DNA of 64,000 bases from Cycloclasticus sp. symbiont of Poecilosclerida sp. N (GCA_002101205.1 LWTM01000074.1:52320-116319), one strand, 5' to 3'. Shown: positions 9,653-19,392, numbered from the stretch's first letter. Notes: generated by a model from the sequence alone, not told the origin. Program-made: numbers and translations.

Positions 9653-9730
9653 AACTACTATCGTCCTCACGATAGTTTGGCTTTGATGACGCCAATGGCG
9701 TATTATCAACACATCAAAGAGGCCGCCTAA
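9653..9730 (+). pseudogene. C-terminal stub of an IS3-like transposase
   Basis: 26 codons, NYYRPHDSLALMTPMAYYQ, ending at TAA. The YRPH-x-SL-x(3)-TP-x-x-Y signature is the C-terminus of IS3-type OrfB integrase-core transposases. The upstream in-frame sequence (from about 9530, RYEFYPFFVGANNYERTL) does not look like transposase and is unidentified. The rest of 9500-9864 holds a short PKCPKCSEP-containing frame and the ilvB leader. It reads as a graveyard of fragments. Confidence 0.5.
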
Positions 9731-9864
9731 ATGTCCTAAATGTAGTGAACCCAATCAAAACCTTGACCTGGCGTACAAAAATCAGTATTTTGTCGAGTTC
9801 GGTTGTGGGTTGTAATTGGATTTCTTTTGCCGCCTATAAAAGCATCTAACTTTTGGAGAGTCGT

Positions 9865-11658
9865 GTGGAATTAAGTGGCGGTGAAATCGTCATCCAGTCC
9901 TTGAAAGATGAGGGCGTGGAATACGTGTTTGGGTACCCAGGCGGGTGCGTCCTACATATTTATGATGCTATTTTCCAGCAACAGGATGTTAAACACGTAC
10001 TTGTTCGTCACGAACAAGGTGCAACACATGCGGCCGATGGATACGCACGCTCGTCAGGCAAGCCGGGCGTAGTACTAGTAACATCAGGCCCAGGCGCAAC
10101 CAATGCAGTAACCGGCATAGCCACCGCGTATATGGACTCAATTCCACTGGTGGTTATAACCGGGCAAGTTCCAAGAGCTGTTATTGGTACGGATGCCTTC
10201 CAAGAAGTGGATACGGTGGGTATTACGCGCCCGTGCGTGAAGCATAACTTCCTTGTCAAAGATGTTGCAGATATTGCTGAAACGATGAAGAAGGCTTTTT
10301 TCTTAGCAACATCTGGTCGCCCAGGCCCCGTGGTGGTTGATATTCCTAAAGATATTACGGACCCGAATGTCAAAGTCCCTTACCGATACCCCGAAGAAGT
10401 GAACATGCGCTCATATAAGCCAACCGTTAGCGGTAATATTGGCCAGACAAGAAAAGCGGTCGCGTTTATTAAAGAAGCTAAACGCCCGGTTATATACAGT
10501 GGCGGCGGTGTTGTTTTAGGTGAAGCAAGCGAAGAGTTAAGACGCCTAAGTCGAACATTAAATTTTCCAGTGACACAAACATTGATGGGCCTAGGTGCCT
10601 TCCCAGGCACTGATTCACAATTTGTTGGTATGCTGGGCATGCACGGCACCTATGAAGCAAATATGGCCATGCATGGCAGTGATTTAATTATTGCTATTGG
10701 TGCGCGTTTCGATGACCGCGTGACGGGTAAAATCACAGAGTTTTGCCCGAATGCAAAAATCATTCATATTGATGTGGACCCGGCCTCTATTTCAAAAACA
10801 ATTACGGTAGATGTGCCCATTGTTGGGCAAGTTAAGCCCATTTTATTGGATATGTTGGCTCAGATTGAAAGCCTTGGTGAAACGTTTGATCGTGAGCGCA
10901 TAAGCGCGTGGTGGAGTCAAATAGACGAGTGGCGCGCGATGGATTGCATGGCCTATGACAAAAAAACAAGTACGATTAAACCGCAATACGTTATTGAACA
11001 GTTATATAAGGTGACGAACGGAGACGCGTTTGTTACCTCTGATGTGGGCCAGCACCAAATGTTTGCAGCGCAGTTTTACCCGTTTGATAAACCGCGTCGT
11101 TGGATTAATTCCGGTGGCTTGGGCACAATGGGTTTTGGCTTGCCTGCGGCAATGGGCGTTAAATTTGCAAACCCAGATGCTGATGTTGCCTGCGTAACAG
11201 GTGAGGGCAGTATTCAAATGTGTCTGCAAGAGCTGTCGACGATGTTGCAATACGATACGCCTGTTAAAATCATCAACTTAAACAACGGCTACTTGGGCAT
11301 GGTGCGCCAGTGGCAAGAGTTCACCTATAAAGGCCGTTATTCGCATTCTTATATGGACGCGTTACCTGACTTTAAAAAACTAGCCGAAGCTTACGGACAC
11401 GTCGGTATGCAAATCACTAAAAAAACAGACGTTGAGCCTGCTTTACGTGAAGCGTTTGCTATGAAAGACCGTACGGTGTTTATGGACTTCCTCACGGATA
11501 GCAAAGAAAACGTATACCCAATGATAGAAGCAGGTAAAGCGCATAATAATATGGTGATGGCGCCTAGTTCAAAATTTAAAGCTGACACGGCGCAAAGCTC
11601 TTTATCTTCTGCTTCAGTGAAACGTATGCCCGATGGGCATAAAAAGGCGGCGCTATGA
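9865..11658 (+). CDS. ilvB: Acetolactate synthase, large catalytic subunit
   Basis: About 597 aa, a ThDP enzyme that condenses two pyruvates (or pyruvate with 2-oxobutyrate) in valine/leucine/isoleucine synthesis. The N-terminal Pyr domain has GYPGG and RHEQGATHAADGYAR with the catalytic Glu. The central domain has GARFDDRVTGK. The PP domain has the ThDP motif region GEGSIQMCLQELSTMLQYDTPVKIINLNNGYLG. I prefer the GTG at 9865 (GGAGAG at 9855-9860 just upstream). The frame also allows TTG at 9853, but that codon overlaps the ribosome site. ilvH overlaps its stop by 4 bases. Confidence 0.95.
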   Translation: MELSGGEIVIQSLKDEGVEYVFGYPGGCVLHIYDAIFQQQDVKHVLVRHEQGATHAADGYARSSGKPGVVLVTSGPGATNAVTGIATAYMDSIPLVVITGQVPRAVIGTDAFQEVDTVGITRPCVKHNFLVKDVADIAETMKKAFFLATSGRPGPVVVDIPKDITDPNVKVPYRYPEEVNMRSYKPTVSGNIGQTRKAVAFIKEAKRPVIYSGGGVVLGEASEELRRLSRTLNFPVTQTLMGLGAFPGTDSQFVGMLGMHGTYEANMAMHGSDLIIAIGARFDDRVTGKITEFCPNAKIIHIDVDPASISKTITVDVPIVGQVKPILLDMLAQIESLGETFDRERISAWWSQIDEWRAMDCMAYDKKTSTIKPQYVIEQLYKVTNGDAFVTSDVGQHQMFAAQFYPFDKPRRWINSGGLGTMGFGLPAAMGVKFANPDADVACVTGEGSIQMCLQELSTMLQYDTPVKIINLNNGYLGMVRQWQEFTYKGRYSHSYMDALPDFKKLAEAYGHVGMQITKKTDVEPALREAFAMKDRTVFMDFLTDSKENVYPMIEAGKAHNNMVMAPSSKFKADTAQSSLSSASVKRMPDGHKKAAL

Positions 11659-12149
11659 GTAGGCAGCATATAATTTCGGTTTTACTGGAAAACGAATCAG
11701 GTGCTTTATCGCGCGTGTCAGGACTGTTCTCGGCTAGAGCATATAATATTGAATCGCTCACTGTAGCCCCGACGCAAGACCCAACGTTGTCACGCCTAAC
11801 CCTAGTAACAGTTGGTAGCGAAGAGACCATTGAGCAAATAAAGAAGCAACTCAATAAGCTTATAGACGTGGTTAAGTTAATTGACCTGTCCGAGTCATTC
11901 TCTTTAGAACGTGAGCTTGCGTTGCTGAAAGTTAAACAGAATGACGCGATGGTGCAAAAGATTGATGGGTTGGCTACAGATGCGCTCGCGCGCATCACTG
12001 ACGAAACCGACGATTATTTGATCATTGAATTATCCGGTGAAAAACTTTGGCTGGATGATTTCTTGTCCTCAATAGAAGGCGAGATTATAGAAGTTGTTCG
12101 TACAGGTGTTATTGGGCTGTCGCGTGGCGAGAGATCATTAACCCTGTAA
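11655..12149 (+). CDS. ilvH: Acetolactate synthase, small regulatory subunit
   Basis: 164 aa with an N-terminal ACT domain (ISVLLENESGALSRVSGLFSARAYNIESL), which is the valine-binding regulatory unit, and the C-terminal ALS_ss domain ending VVRTGVIGLSRGE. It forms the holoenzyme with IlvB, raising its activity and conferring valine feedback. ATGA overlap with ilvB gives translational coupling. About 210 bases (12150-12359) with no recognisable gene separate it from ilvC; a promoter for ilvC could lie there. Confidence 0.95.
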   Translation: MSRQHIISVLLENESGALSRVSGLFSARAYNIESLTVAPTQDPTLSRLTLVTVGSEETIEQIKKQLNKLIDVVKLIDLSESFSLERELALLKVKQNDAMVQKIDGLATDALARITDETDDYLIIELSGEKLWLDDFLSSIEGEIIEVVRTGVIGLSRGERSLTL

Positions 12150-12350
12150 AGCTGAATGAGACAGAAGGGCTTTACCGGGTAAATTGGCTGCGGAGAAAGC
12201 GCGCCGTAACCAAGTCAGCGTTAACGCCAAGAAAGTGCGGCTTGGGGTGCGCTCTGTTTCAATGAGTAGAGCAGGTGGGCAAACACAATAAGCACGATGC
12301 CTTATTTCACAAGACGATTAATTTTAATAAAACTTATTTTTATACACTAA

Positions 12351-13376
<1,026 letters not shown>

Positions 13377-13398
13377 GTCGCCGCTTTATGATACGAGA

Positions 13399-13426
13399 AA
13401 CGGCCTATTGATAGGCCGTTTTTTTT
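13399..13426 (+). terminator. Rho-independent terminator after ilvC
   Basis: A 10-bp stem AACGGCCTAT/ATAGGCCGTT with a 2-base apex is followed directly by a T run. It lies 22 bases after the ilvC stop and closes the ilvBHC group. Confidence 0.9.
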
Positions 13427-13533
13427 GCCCCCAAGAATAGCGAGCAAAACCCTTTTACACGGAAGAAGGTTGTGTCTCTAGGCACCCCAAGTAGGCGCTT
13501 TGGGAGACGAAACATAGGGTGGGTAAAGTGCTT

Positions 13534-13564
13534 TCGTGCAACGGTCTCGACTAGGTTATACTGA
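13534..13564 (+). promoter_or_regulatory. Upstream motif shared with the pfp promoter region
   Basis: TCGTGCAACGG, six bases, CTAGGTTA, then three bases and TGA. The same blocks with identical spacing occur at 58146-58176 upstream of the phosphofructokinase gene. Here TATACT (13557-13562) overlaps the 3' part and could be a -10 element for pssA, which starts at 13592. The binding protein is unknown. Confidence 0.4.
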
Positions 13565-13591
13565 AGGTCTTACTAGCGGAGCCAACCTGGA

Positions 13592-14341
13592 ATGAAACAA
13601 GCAAAAAAGCCACCATCCAAAGGCCTTTATTTATTACCCAATTTATTGACAACGAGTGCGTTGTTTGCTGGTTTTTATGCGATTACAGGCGCAGTAAATG
13701 GGCATTTCGAAATGGCGGTTATCGCCATTTTTATCGCGATGGTGCTCGATGGCCTAGATGGGCGCGTTGCTCGAATGACAAACACGCAAAGCGAGTTCGG
13801 CGCACAATACGACAGCTTAGCTGATCTGGTTTCATTCGGTATAGCCCCTGCGGCTGTTGCGTATGCTTGGGGTTTGTCATCTTTAGGCAAATTAGGCTGG
13901 ATGGCTGCTTTTGTTTACGCGACCTGTGGTGCACTACGTTTGGCGCGTTTTAATGTGCAACATAACACAGCAGATAAACGATACTTTCAAGGCCTAGCAA
14001 GCCCTGCGGCGGCGGCATTGCTTGCGGGATATATTTGGGCAATGGAAGATAATCAAATATCCGGCCCTGTCGCCGTGTATGGCTTGTTGTTCGTCACAAC
14101 AATGACGGGGTTTTTGATGGTGAGCAATATTCGGTACCACAGTTTTAAAGAACTAAATTTTACCGGTAAAGTCCCTTTTGTTTTCTCGGTTGTTGTGATG
14201 CTCGTGCTTGCCTTAGTGTATGTTGCGCCGCCGCTTGTTTTATTTGCCGTCTGCTTACTGTATGTCGGGTCGGGTATTGTGCTGACGCTCAGCTTATTAA
14301 GACGCAGAAGAAGAGAAAAGAAGGTCGGCGGTTCTGAATGA
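13592..14341 (+). CDS. pssA: CDP-diacylglycerol-serine O-phosphatidyltransferase
   Basis: 249 aa, an integral membrane CDP-alcohol phosphatidyltransferase of the type II (PssA, B. subtilis-like) family with about 6-8 hydrophobic helices. The active-site signature is DGLDGRVARMTNTQSEFGAQYDSLAD, giving the D-G-x2-A-R-x(8)-G-x3-D-x3-D pattern. It makes phosphatidylserine, the precursor of phosphatidylethanolamine. The C-terminus is strongly basic (RRRRREKK). The next gene overlaps its stop by 4 bases. Confidence 0.92.
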   Translation: MKQAKKPPSKGLYLLPNLLTTSALFAGFYAITGAVNGHFEMAVIAIFIAMVLDGLDGRVARMTNTQSEFGAQYDSLADLVSFGIAPAAVAYAWGLSSLGKLGWMAAFVYATCGALRLARFNVQHNTADKRYFQGLASPAAAALLAGYIWAMEDNQISGPVAVYGLLFVTTMTGFLMVSNIRYHSFKELNFTGKVPFVFSVVVMLVLALVYVAPPLVLFAVCLLYVGSGIVLTLSLLRRRRREKKVGGSE

Positions 14342-14997
14342 GCAGTACCGCTAATCGCTTAAAGTATTTGGATGCCATTGGCGTTCAAGTTTGGGAGGAA
14401 AGAGCACCCCCGACGCCGCAGGTTGTTGAAAACTTTAATCGGCCCATTGATGCGCAAGACCTCTTCCAATTACAGGCATTAACTAATGCGTGTGAGCGTT
14501 GCGAGTCATCGCAATCAAGAAAAAATGTCGTTTTTGGTCATGGCTCAACGCAAGCAGATTGGCTAATTGTTGGCGAGTTTCCGTCAGAGCAAGATGACAG
14601 GCAAGCTGCGCCTTTTACACAGACGAGAGGGCAACTGTTGGATGCAATGCTGAGTTCTTTAGATATAAAGAGAACGGACGTATATTTAACCAACAGTGTT
14701 AAATGTTATTCATCCGGTGCTGCGGATGAAGCGGCGGCTTTAATCGCGTGCCGCCAATATTTGTTGCGCCAAATAGAACTGGTCCAACCAAAAGTAGTCT
14801 TGCTGTTAGGAGACAAGGCTGCGCAAAGTTTACTTAACTCAAACAAAGAAATAATCGAGCTGCGCGGCAAAAGTCACGCAGTTGAAAACGTTTCAGCCCC
14901 GATAGTTGTCAGTCATTCACTGGACTATTTGTTGCTAACGGGTTTGGCGAAAAAACAAGCGTGGGATGACTTAAAGTTAGCCAATAGCGTATTTTAA
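14338..14997 (+). CDS. Uracil-DNA glycosylase family 4/5-like protein with altered motif A
   Basis: 219 aa resembling the Fe-S uracil-DNA glycosylases. The cluster cysteines look complete: ACERC near residue 50, then VKC and ACRQYL around 120-140, and the fold segment QPKVVLLLGDKAAQSLL is present. Motif A, normally GEAPG-x2-ED, is GEFPSEQDD. The C-terminal motif normally built as HP-x-x-x-R is SHSLDYLLLTG. The active site is therefore probably changed or lost. It sits between pssA (4-base overlap) and rimI (10-base gap), a setting in which UDG-like or replication-associated genes occur. Confidence 0.7.
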   Translation: MSSTANRLKYLDAIGVQVWEERAPPTPQVVENFNRPIDAQDLFQLQALTNACERCESSQSRKNVVFGHGSTQADWLIVGEFPSEQDDRQAAPFTQTRGQLLDAMLSSLDIKRTDVYLTNSVKCYSSGAADEAAALIACRQYLLRQIELVQPKVVLLLGDKAAQSLLNSNKEIIELRGKSHAVENVSAPIVVSHSLDYLLLTGLAKKQAWDDLKLANSVF

Positions 14998-15006
14998 AAG
15001 CATTTT

Positions 15007-15510
15007 ATGTTGGATGAAATCAAATCCGCATTAGGCTTGGGTGAAAAAAAGCCTTTGTACATGCGGCCATTAAAAAAACGTGATGTCGACGCCGTTTTGG
15101 CGATTGAACGCCAAGGCTATAATTACCCTTGGGGCAAAGATATATTCGCGGACTGCCTTCGTGTGGGCTATAGCAACTGGGCCTTTATTAAAGACGGCAG
15201 GCTTATTGGCTACGCTATCTTGTCAATAGCGGCGGGCGAAGCGCATATTCTAAATATTTGCATTGACCCATGGTGTAAAGGGCAGGGCTTGGGGACGCAT
15301 TTCTTAAATGAAATTATTCAAACAGCACGGTCAAAGAAGGTTGGCAGCATATTCTTGGAAGTTAGAGCGTCGAATACTGCGGCGATTGCATTGTATAACA
15401 AGTCGGATTTTAAACAACTGGGGCAACGCAAAAACTATTATCCAGCGGCGGATGGAAGAGAAGATGCGATTGTCTTTTCGTTAGACATTTCGGCGGACGC
15501 ACAGGTATAA
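15007..15510 (+). CDS. rimI: Ribosomal protein S18-alanine N-acetyltransferase
   Basis: 167 aa GNAT acetyltransferase. After ~20 extra N-terminal residues come MRPLKKRDVDAVLAIE, NYPWGKDIF, the acetyl-CoA loop DPWCKGQGLGTHFLNEI (Q/R-x-x-G-x-G/A) and FLEVRASNTAAIALYNKSDFKQLGQRKNYY, the RimI hallmark. RimI acetylates the N-terminal Ala of ribosomal protein S18. It follows the UDG-like gene, so pssA-UDG-rimI probably form one transcript. Confidence 0.9.
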   Translation: MLDEIKSALGLGEKKPLYMRPLKKRDVDAVLAIERQGYNYPWGKDIFADCLRVGYSNWAFIKDGRLIGYAILSIAAGEAHILNICIDPWCKGQGLGTHFLNEIIQTARSKKVGSIFLEVRASNTAAIALYNKSDFKQLGQRKNYYPAADGREDAIVFSLDISADAQV

Positions 15511-16022
15511 AAACAGGGCTCTTGTCAAAACTTAAGGCACGGTTGTCGGTGCGGATTCATTCGTACGCCGAAAAGTAAGAGTAAATCCTCGGCTACAGAT
15601 TAAGTATAATGCGTCAATTATTGTATTACTTTAATTAGCATGGCAAGTGAATGTATGAGTCCACCACATATTACACCTCTATTCTCCTGCGCTATAGTGT
15701 AATATCTTTCTGAACTTATACAGAGAGGTCCAAAAACGGCGTACATTCGCCATTACCTCTCACCCCGATTTTGACCAATAGGACAACCGGTGTCACCAAA
15801 AGACATTAACCTTATTAATTTCATTAAGCGGTCAATAAATATATTGACCGCTATGCATTCACAGTAAACATAGATGTTTACTTATGATGTGAATTCAAGA
15901 CTATTTAAAATACCCACCTTATAGTTTATATTTACTACTATATTGGTACCTTCAGTACCTAAAAATAATTAATTTTAACCCTTTTTGTTGAGTGGGTTTA
16001 AAATATGATGTAACTTGGTACT
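15511..16022. other. AT-rich intergenic leader of the AbiE module
   Basis: No gene is seen in about 510 bases. It holds a perfect palindrome at 15828-15851 (10-bp arms GCGGTCAATA around AATA), a smaller one at ~15866-15884 (GTAAACAT/ATGTTTAC) and the AbiEi-type inverted repeats listed separately. The drop in GC relative to rimI marks the left edge of the accessory patch. Confidence 0.5.
15945..15959. promoter_or_regulatory. Inverted repeat 1, putative AbiEi operator
   Basis: GGTACCTTCAGTACC: GGTAC and GTACC arms around five bases. A near copy lies 72 bases downstream. AbiEi antitoxins are known to autorepress by binding two inverted repeats in their promoter, so this pair is the natural candidate. 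Confidence 0.55.
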
Positions 16023-16031
16023 GTGAGTACC
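16017..16031. promoter_or_regulatory. Inverted repeat 2, putative AbiEi operator over the start codon
   Basis: GGTACTGTGAGTACC has the same GGTAC-N5-GTACC plan as the repeat at 15945-15959. It covers the GTG start codon of abiEi at 16023, so bound antitoxin could also hinder translation initiation or early transcription. Confidence 0.5.
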
Positions 16032-16793
16032 GCAAGAGAGACAAAACTAAACACACTGCTTAGCACTCAGCCCTCTGACATAGTGCTCGCTTCCGCATGG
16101 CTAGCCGATCAGGGCTATAGCCTTGATTTGCAAAAGCGGTACAAAAAAAGCCAGTGGTTTGACTCTATCGGTACGGGCGCACTAATACGCCGCGGCGATC
16201 AGGTTGATTACTTGGGTGGTCTCTATGCGCTGCAATCCCAGCTAAGTCTTTTTGTACATCCAGCAGGTAAAACCGCTTTGTCGATGCAAGGGAAAGCGCA
16301 TTATTTGGAGCTGTCAGCGAAGAGGGTTCAATTATTTGGAGGCAAGCAAGACAGCTTGCCGCTTTGGTTTAAAAAACGTGATTGGGGAGTAAATGTTGCA
16401 TGTAAGCTTACGTCTTTTTTACCGCCTGATGTTGGTTTGATAGAAATCAAACATAAGAGCTTCACTGTTAAGGTTTCCAGTCCTGCAAGAGCAGTCATGG
16501 AATGTTTGTATTTAGCCCCCAAATCTCAACCACTATTGGAGGTGTTTGAGCTTATGGAAAGCTTAAATAATTTGCGCCCAACAACCGTGCAAAAATTATT
16601 GGAAGAATGCAGCTCGATAAAAGTAAAAAGACTGTTTTTGTACTTGGCTGATAAAGCAGGCCATGAATGGTTTAACTTTATCGATTTGGATAAAGTTGAT
16701 TTAGGCTCAGGTAAACGCAGTATCGTTAGCAAGGGGGTTTACGTTGCAAAATATCAGATAACCGTGCCCAAAGAGTTGGAAGCAGTGATATGA
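16023..16793 (+). CDS. abiEi: AbiEi-type antitoxin (type IV toxin-antitoxin)
   Basis: 256 aa. An N-terminal winged-helix segment (residues ~8-75, DIVLASAWLADQGYSLDLQKRYKKSQW... IRRGDQVDYLGGLYALQ) is followed by the AbiEi C-terminal domain with SPARAVMECLYLAPK. AbiEi proteins repress their own operon and counteract the AbiEii nucleotidyltransferase. The proposed start is GTG, lying inside an inverted repeat. The stop overlaps abiEii by 4 bases. The pair is a known phage-defence and plasmid-maintenance module. Confidence 0.85.
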   Translation: MSTARETKLNTLLSTQPSDIVLASAWLADQGYSLDLQKRYKKSQWFDSIGTGALIRRGDQVDYLGGLYALQSQLSLFVHPAGKTALSMQGKAHYLELSAKRVQLFGGKQDSLPLWFKKRDWGVNVACKLTSFLPPDVGLIEIKHKSFTVKVSSPARAVMECLYLAPKSQPLLEVFELMESLNNLRPTTVQKLLEECSSIKVKRLFLYLADKAGHEWFNFIDLDKVDLGSGKRSIVSKGVYVAKYQITVPKELEAVI

Positions 16794-17686
16794 GCGAAGC
16801 CTATAAAAAACAGGTGATGCTGGTGTTAGATGTATTGCCAGAAGTTGCAAAAGAGACATGTTTTGCCATGCACGGCGGTACAGCCATCAATCTTTTTGTA
16901 CGTAATATGCCACGGTTATCAGTCGATATTGATTTAATCTATATTGAAATTTCAGAGCGGAAAGAAACACTTGATGCGATTAATGCCGCGCTAGGGCGCA
17001 TCAAGGAAAGCATTGAAAAGCTTCGCCCATCGATACGAATTGAACATAAAGAGAATATTTGTAAGCTTCAACTTAGTGAGCAGGGGATAACCATAAAAAT
17101 AGAAGTAAACATGGTGGGCCGCGGTTTGCTTGGAGAGGTAATTAAGGCTCCGCTTTGTGAAACAGCACAAGAGCAGTTTGACGTGTTTTGCACGATGCCC
17201 ATTGTGCCAATAGGACAGCTTTATGGCGGCAAAATATGTGCGGCCTTAGATAGGCAGCACCCAAGAGATTTGTTTGATGTGAAGCTCATGTTTGAAAATG
17301 AGGGTTTTACTGATGAAATTAAGCGCGGTTTTTTGCTGGGATTGATCAGCTCTAATCGACCAACCCATGAAATACTTAACCCACATTTTCTTGACCAACG
17401 CACCGCCTTCGAAAACCAGTTTGACGGCATGAGTGCTATAGCGTTTAGTTATGATGATTATGAATCAACGAGGCTTCTGCTTATTGAAGCCGTAAAAGCC
17501 AGTTTGAATGACAATGATAAGGCGTTTCTGTTAAGCCTTAATCGCTTAGCACCTGACTGGTCGATGTACGATTTTCATGGCTTTCCATCGGTTAAATGGA
17601 AGCTCTTGAATTTGGGAAAATTTAAAAGGGGTAACCCAGATGTTTATCAGCAGCAATTAATAGCGCTGGAAGATATTTTGCGATAG
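16790..17686 (+). CDS. abiEii: AbiEii-type nucleotidyltransferase toxin
   Basis: 298 aa, a DNA polymerase beta-like nucleotidyltransferase. The substrate loop is FAMHGGTAINLF with RLSVDIDLIYI (the GG(S/T)-x(n)-D-x-D core). KICAALDRQHPRDLFDVKLM is the conserved AbiEii helix containing R-x-x-D-L-x-D. Toxins of this family transfer nucleotides to targets such as tRNA and are bacteriostatic. It is translationally coupled to abiEi. All catalytic motifs are intact, so the pair looks functional. Confidence 0.88.
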   Translation: MSEAYKKQVMLVLDVLPEVAKETCFAMHGGTAINLFVRNMPRLSVDIDLIYIEISERKETLDAINAALGRIKESIEKLRPSIRIEHKENICKLQLSEQGITIKIEVNMVGRGLLGEVIKAPLCETAQEQFDVFCTMPIVPIGQLYGGKICAALDRQHPRDLFDVKLMFENEGFTDEIKRGFLLGLISSNRPTHEILNPHFLDQRTAFENQFDGMSAIAFSYDDYESTRLLLIEAVKASLNDNDKAFLLSLNRLAPDWSMYDFHGFPSVKWKLLNLGKFKRGNPDVYQQQLIALEDILR

Positions 17687-17749
17687 TAGTTTATAGAGGA
17701 TGCATTGTTCGATGATCAAACGTCCATTAGCTTGGCCAGTTTTTGGATT

Positions 17750-18061
17750 TGATTTTAAAGCGTGTTTCTTGGAAGAATTCGGAGAGGTTGTAGGCGATGT
17801 TCTTTCTCACTTGGCGATAATATGGAATATGCTAGAAAAGCCTTAGAAGAAAATTATAACGGTTGCCATTCATCCCTTGCTGACTCTGCCGAGGAGCTCA
17901 CCACCGGGGCCAGCGAAATACCTGAGCATTTAGCCTTTTATATCGACGATGACCGCATGGGCGCAACATGGAAATGAGCGGTGATATATTCATCGTTGAA
18001 ACTGGACCCCAAGAAGTACACGTGTTTTGGCGCGCATTAAGAGAACAGGGAAAGCGTTCAG
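17750..18061 (+). pseudogene. Antirestriction protein ArdA relic
   Basis: Several frames together spell the C-terminal part of ArdA. The pieces are FGEVVGDVLSH, then after a shift DNMEYARKALEENYNGCHSS, EELTTGASEIPEHLAFYIDDDRMG, and after another shift MSGDIFIVETGPQEVHVFW. Intact ArdA proteins mimic B-DNA and block type I restriction enzymes. They travel on conjugative elements and phages. At least two frameshifts and a missing N-terminus make this non-functional. It supports a mobile origin for the surrounding AbiE-Fic patch. Confidence 0.7.
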
Positions 18062-18245
18062 TGTCTCTATAAAGAGCGCAAAAAATCGCGCTTCCGGGAT
18101 AACTGCGGACGGAAACGAACAAAGAGAATCAACATATAGCTAAACTTATCTTCGCTCATGGTTTAGCCTTATGTTGACTTATTTGTTTTTATGGTCTAGA
18201 TTTAGCTAAACCAATAATGGTTAAATTATAAATTAAGGTTATCCG

Positions 18246-18713
18246 ATGGGCATCGAAGCAGTTGTTTTAAAGCAATATCAAAACAAGGTGAACCAAGCTT
18301 TAAAGCAGTTTGGTGACTATGCAGTGCCCACTTCTGAGGGATGGCTCAAAACAGTTCGTAAAGCGCTTGGCATGTCAGGCTCGCAATTGGCAACCCGACT
18401 TGGTGTTACCAAGGGGCGGGTTTCACAAGCGGAGTCCGCTGAGTTAACCGGCAGCGCCACACTTAAAAGTATACAAAACATGGCGCAAGCCATGGATTGC
18501 CGTTTTGTGTACGCGGTCATTCCTGAAAAAGAGATTGAAAGCCTAATCAGAGATCGAGCCGTATTAAAGGCAAAGGAACAGATTAAAGCGGCATCCACAC
18601 AGATGGCGCTTGAAGCGCAAGCGCTCAGCGATGAACAACTTGCCTTTGAGGTTGATCGCCTTGCCTCTGAGATAATCGAGAAAATGCCCTCTGATTTATG
18701 GAATGATGAATGA
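18246..18713 (+). CDS. XRE-family regulator, mobile mystery protein A type
   Basis: 155 aa with an HTH at ~35-75 (VRKALGMSGSQLATRLGVTKGRVSQAES) and an alpha-helical C-terminal tail. It is always paired with a Fic protein in the mobile mystery A/B gene pairs, and here the Fic gene overlaps its stop by 4 bases. The role is probably antitoxin and autorepressor. TTTAGCTAAACC and a related GGTTTAGCC in 18150-18215 upstream are candidate operator halves. Confidence 0.8.
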   Translation: MGIEAVVLKQYQNKVNQALKQFGDYAVPTSEGWLKTVRKALGMSGSQLATRLGVTKGRVSQAESAELTGSATLKSIQNMAQAMDCRFVYAVIPEKEIESLIRDRAVLKAKEQIKAASTQMALEAQALSDEQLAFEVDRLASEIIEKMPSDLWNDE

Positions 18714-19303
18714 GTAATGAGTTAGTTGAACCAGATGGCGCAACGCCCCTCGACCCTGATGCAAAGGAAGGGCTTCGTTTTAAGCACATTACAACCCGAG
18801 GCGAGCTTGATCAGTTGGAGCAAGCCAATATCGTTGAGGGCATGCGGTGGCTTAAAAAGCAAAAGAACCCAGATATATTAAGCGAAGGTTTTGTGCGTAA
18901 CCTGCACAAACGGTTATTTGGTCAAGTTTGGAAGTGGGCAGGCACGTTCCGCAAAACGGAAAAGAACATCGGTGTTGACCCGATCCAGATCGCAATTCAA
19001 TTACGACAGCTATTAGATGATACGCGCTACTGGACAGAGCATGAGACCTATCCACCAATAGAGCTTGCTGCACGCTTTCATCACAAGCAGGTATTGATCC
19101 ACCCATTTCCAAATGGCAATGGTCGCCATGCACGCATAATGGCGGATGCAATACTCACAAAACTCATGGCCGCACCCGCGATTGATTGGGCCGGAGGCTA
19201 CAAATTAGAAGCAATGAATGAGCGCCGGGGTCAATATATTGCGGCGCTTAGAGCCGCTGACAAGCATGATTTTGACAAGCTGTTTGAATTTGTCGGTGCG
19301 TAA
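18710..19303 (+). CDS. Fic-domain protein, mobile mystery protein B type
   Basis: 197 aa. The Fic active site is complete: HPFPNGNGRHAR matches HPFx(D/N)GNGRxxR, whose His is the AMP-transfer base. The N-terminal segment has FVRNLHKRLFGQVWKWAGTFRKTEKNIGV, the conserved Fic helices. The family transfers AMP from ATP to protein targets, and the upstream HTH protein is its presumed antitoxin. No inhibitory (S/T)-x(3)-E-(G/N) helix is evident inside the protein, so restraint would have to come from the partner. Confidence 0.85.
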   Translation: MSNELVEPDGATPLDPDAKEGLRFKHITTRGELDQLEQANIVEGMRWLKKQKNPDILSEGFVRNLHKRLFGQVWKWAGTFRKTEKNIGVDPIQIAIQLRQLLDDTRYWTEHETYPPIELAARFHHKQVLIHPFPNGNGRHARIMADAILTKLMAAPAIDWAGGYKLEAMNERRGQYIAALRAADKHDFDKLFEFVGA

Positions 19304-19329
19304 GATTTTTGTTCAGGTAAAATAACGTG

Positions 19330-19358
19330 CTTTTCGAGCGCTCCATTCGCTCGAAAAG
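19330..19358 (+). terminator. Hairpin after the Fic gene
   Basis: An 11-bp perfect stem CTTTTCGAGCG/CGCTCGAAAAG with a 7-base loop, followed within a few bases by TTTTT. It lies 27 bases after the Fic stop and is probably a terminator. Confidence 0.7.
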
Positions 19359-19372
19359 GTGTTTTTAACAAT

Positions 19373-19392
19373 GGGTACAAGCTTGGGTACAA
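19373..19392 (+). repeat. Tandem GGGTACAA repeats between the defence patch and prfC
   Basis: GGGTACAA at 19373-19380 recurs at 19385-19392 with 12-base spacing, 18 bases before the prfC start codon. Paired short repeats of this kind often mark tyrosine-recombinase arm sites, but no integrase is adjacent, so this is only suggestive. Confidence 0.35.

Noticed and set aside
10008..10649. Two minus-strand frames inside ilvB
   Set aside because: They lie wholly within a well-supported gene and have the low-complexity Ser/Thr/Pro look of antisense frames.
15828..15851. Perfect palindrome considered as a terminator of rimI
   Set aside because: It is not followed by a T run and is AT-rich at its apex. 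An operator or chance palindrome is as likely.
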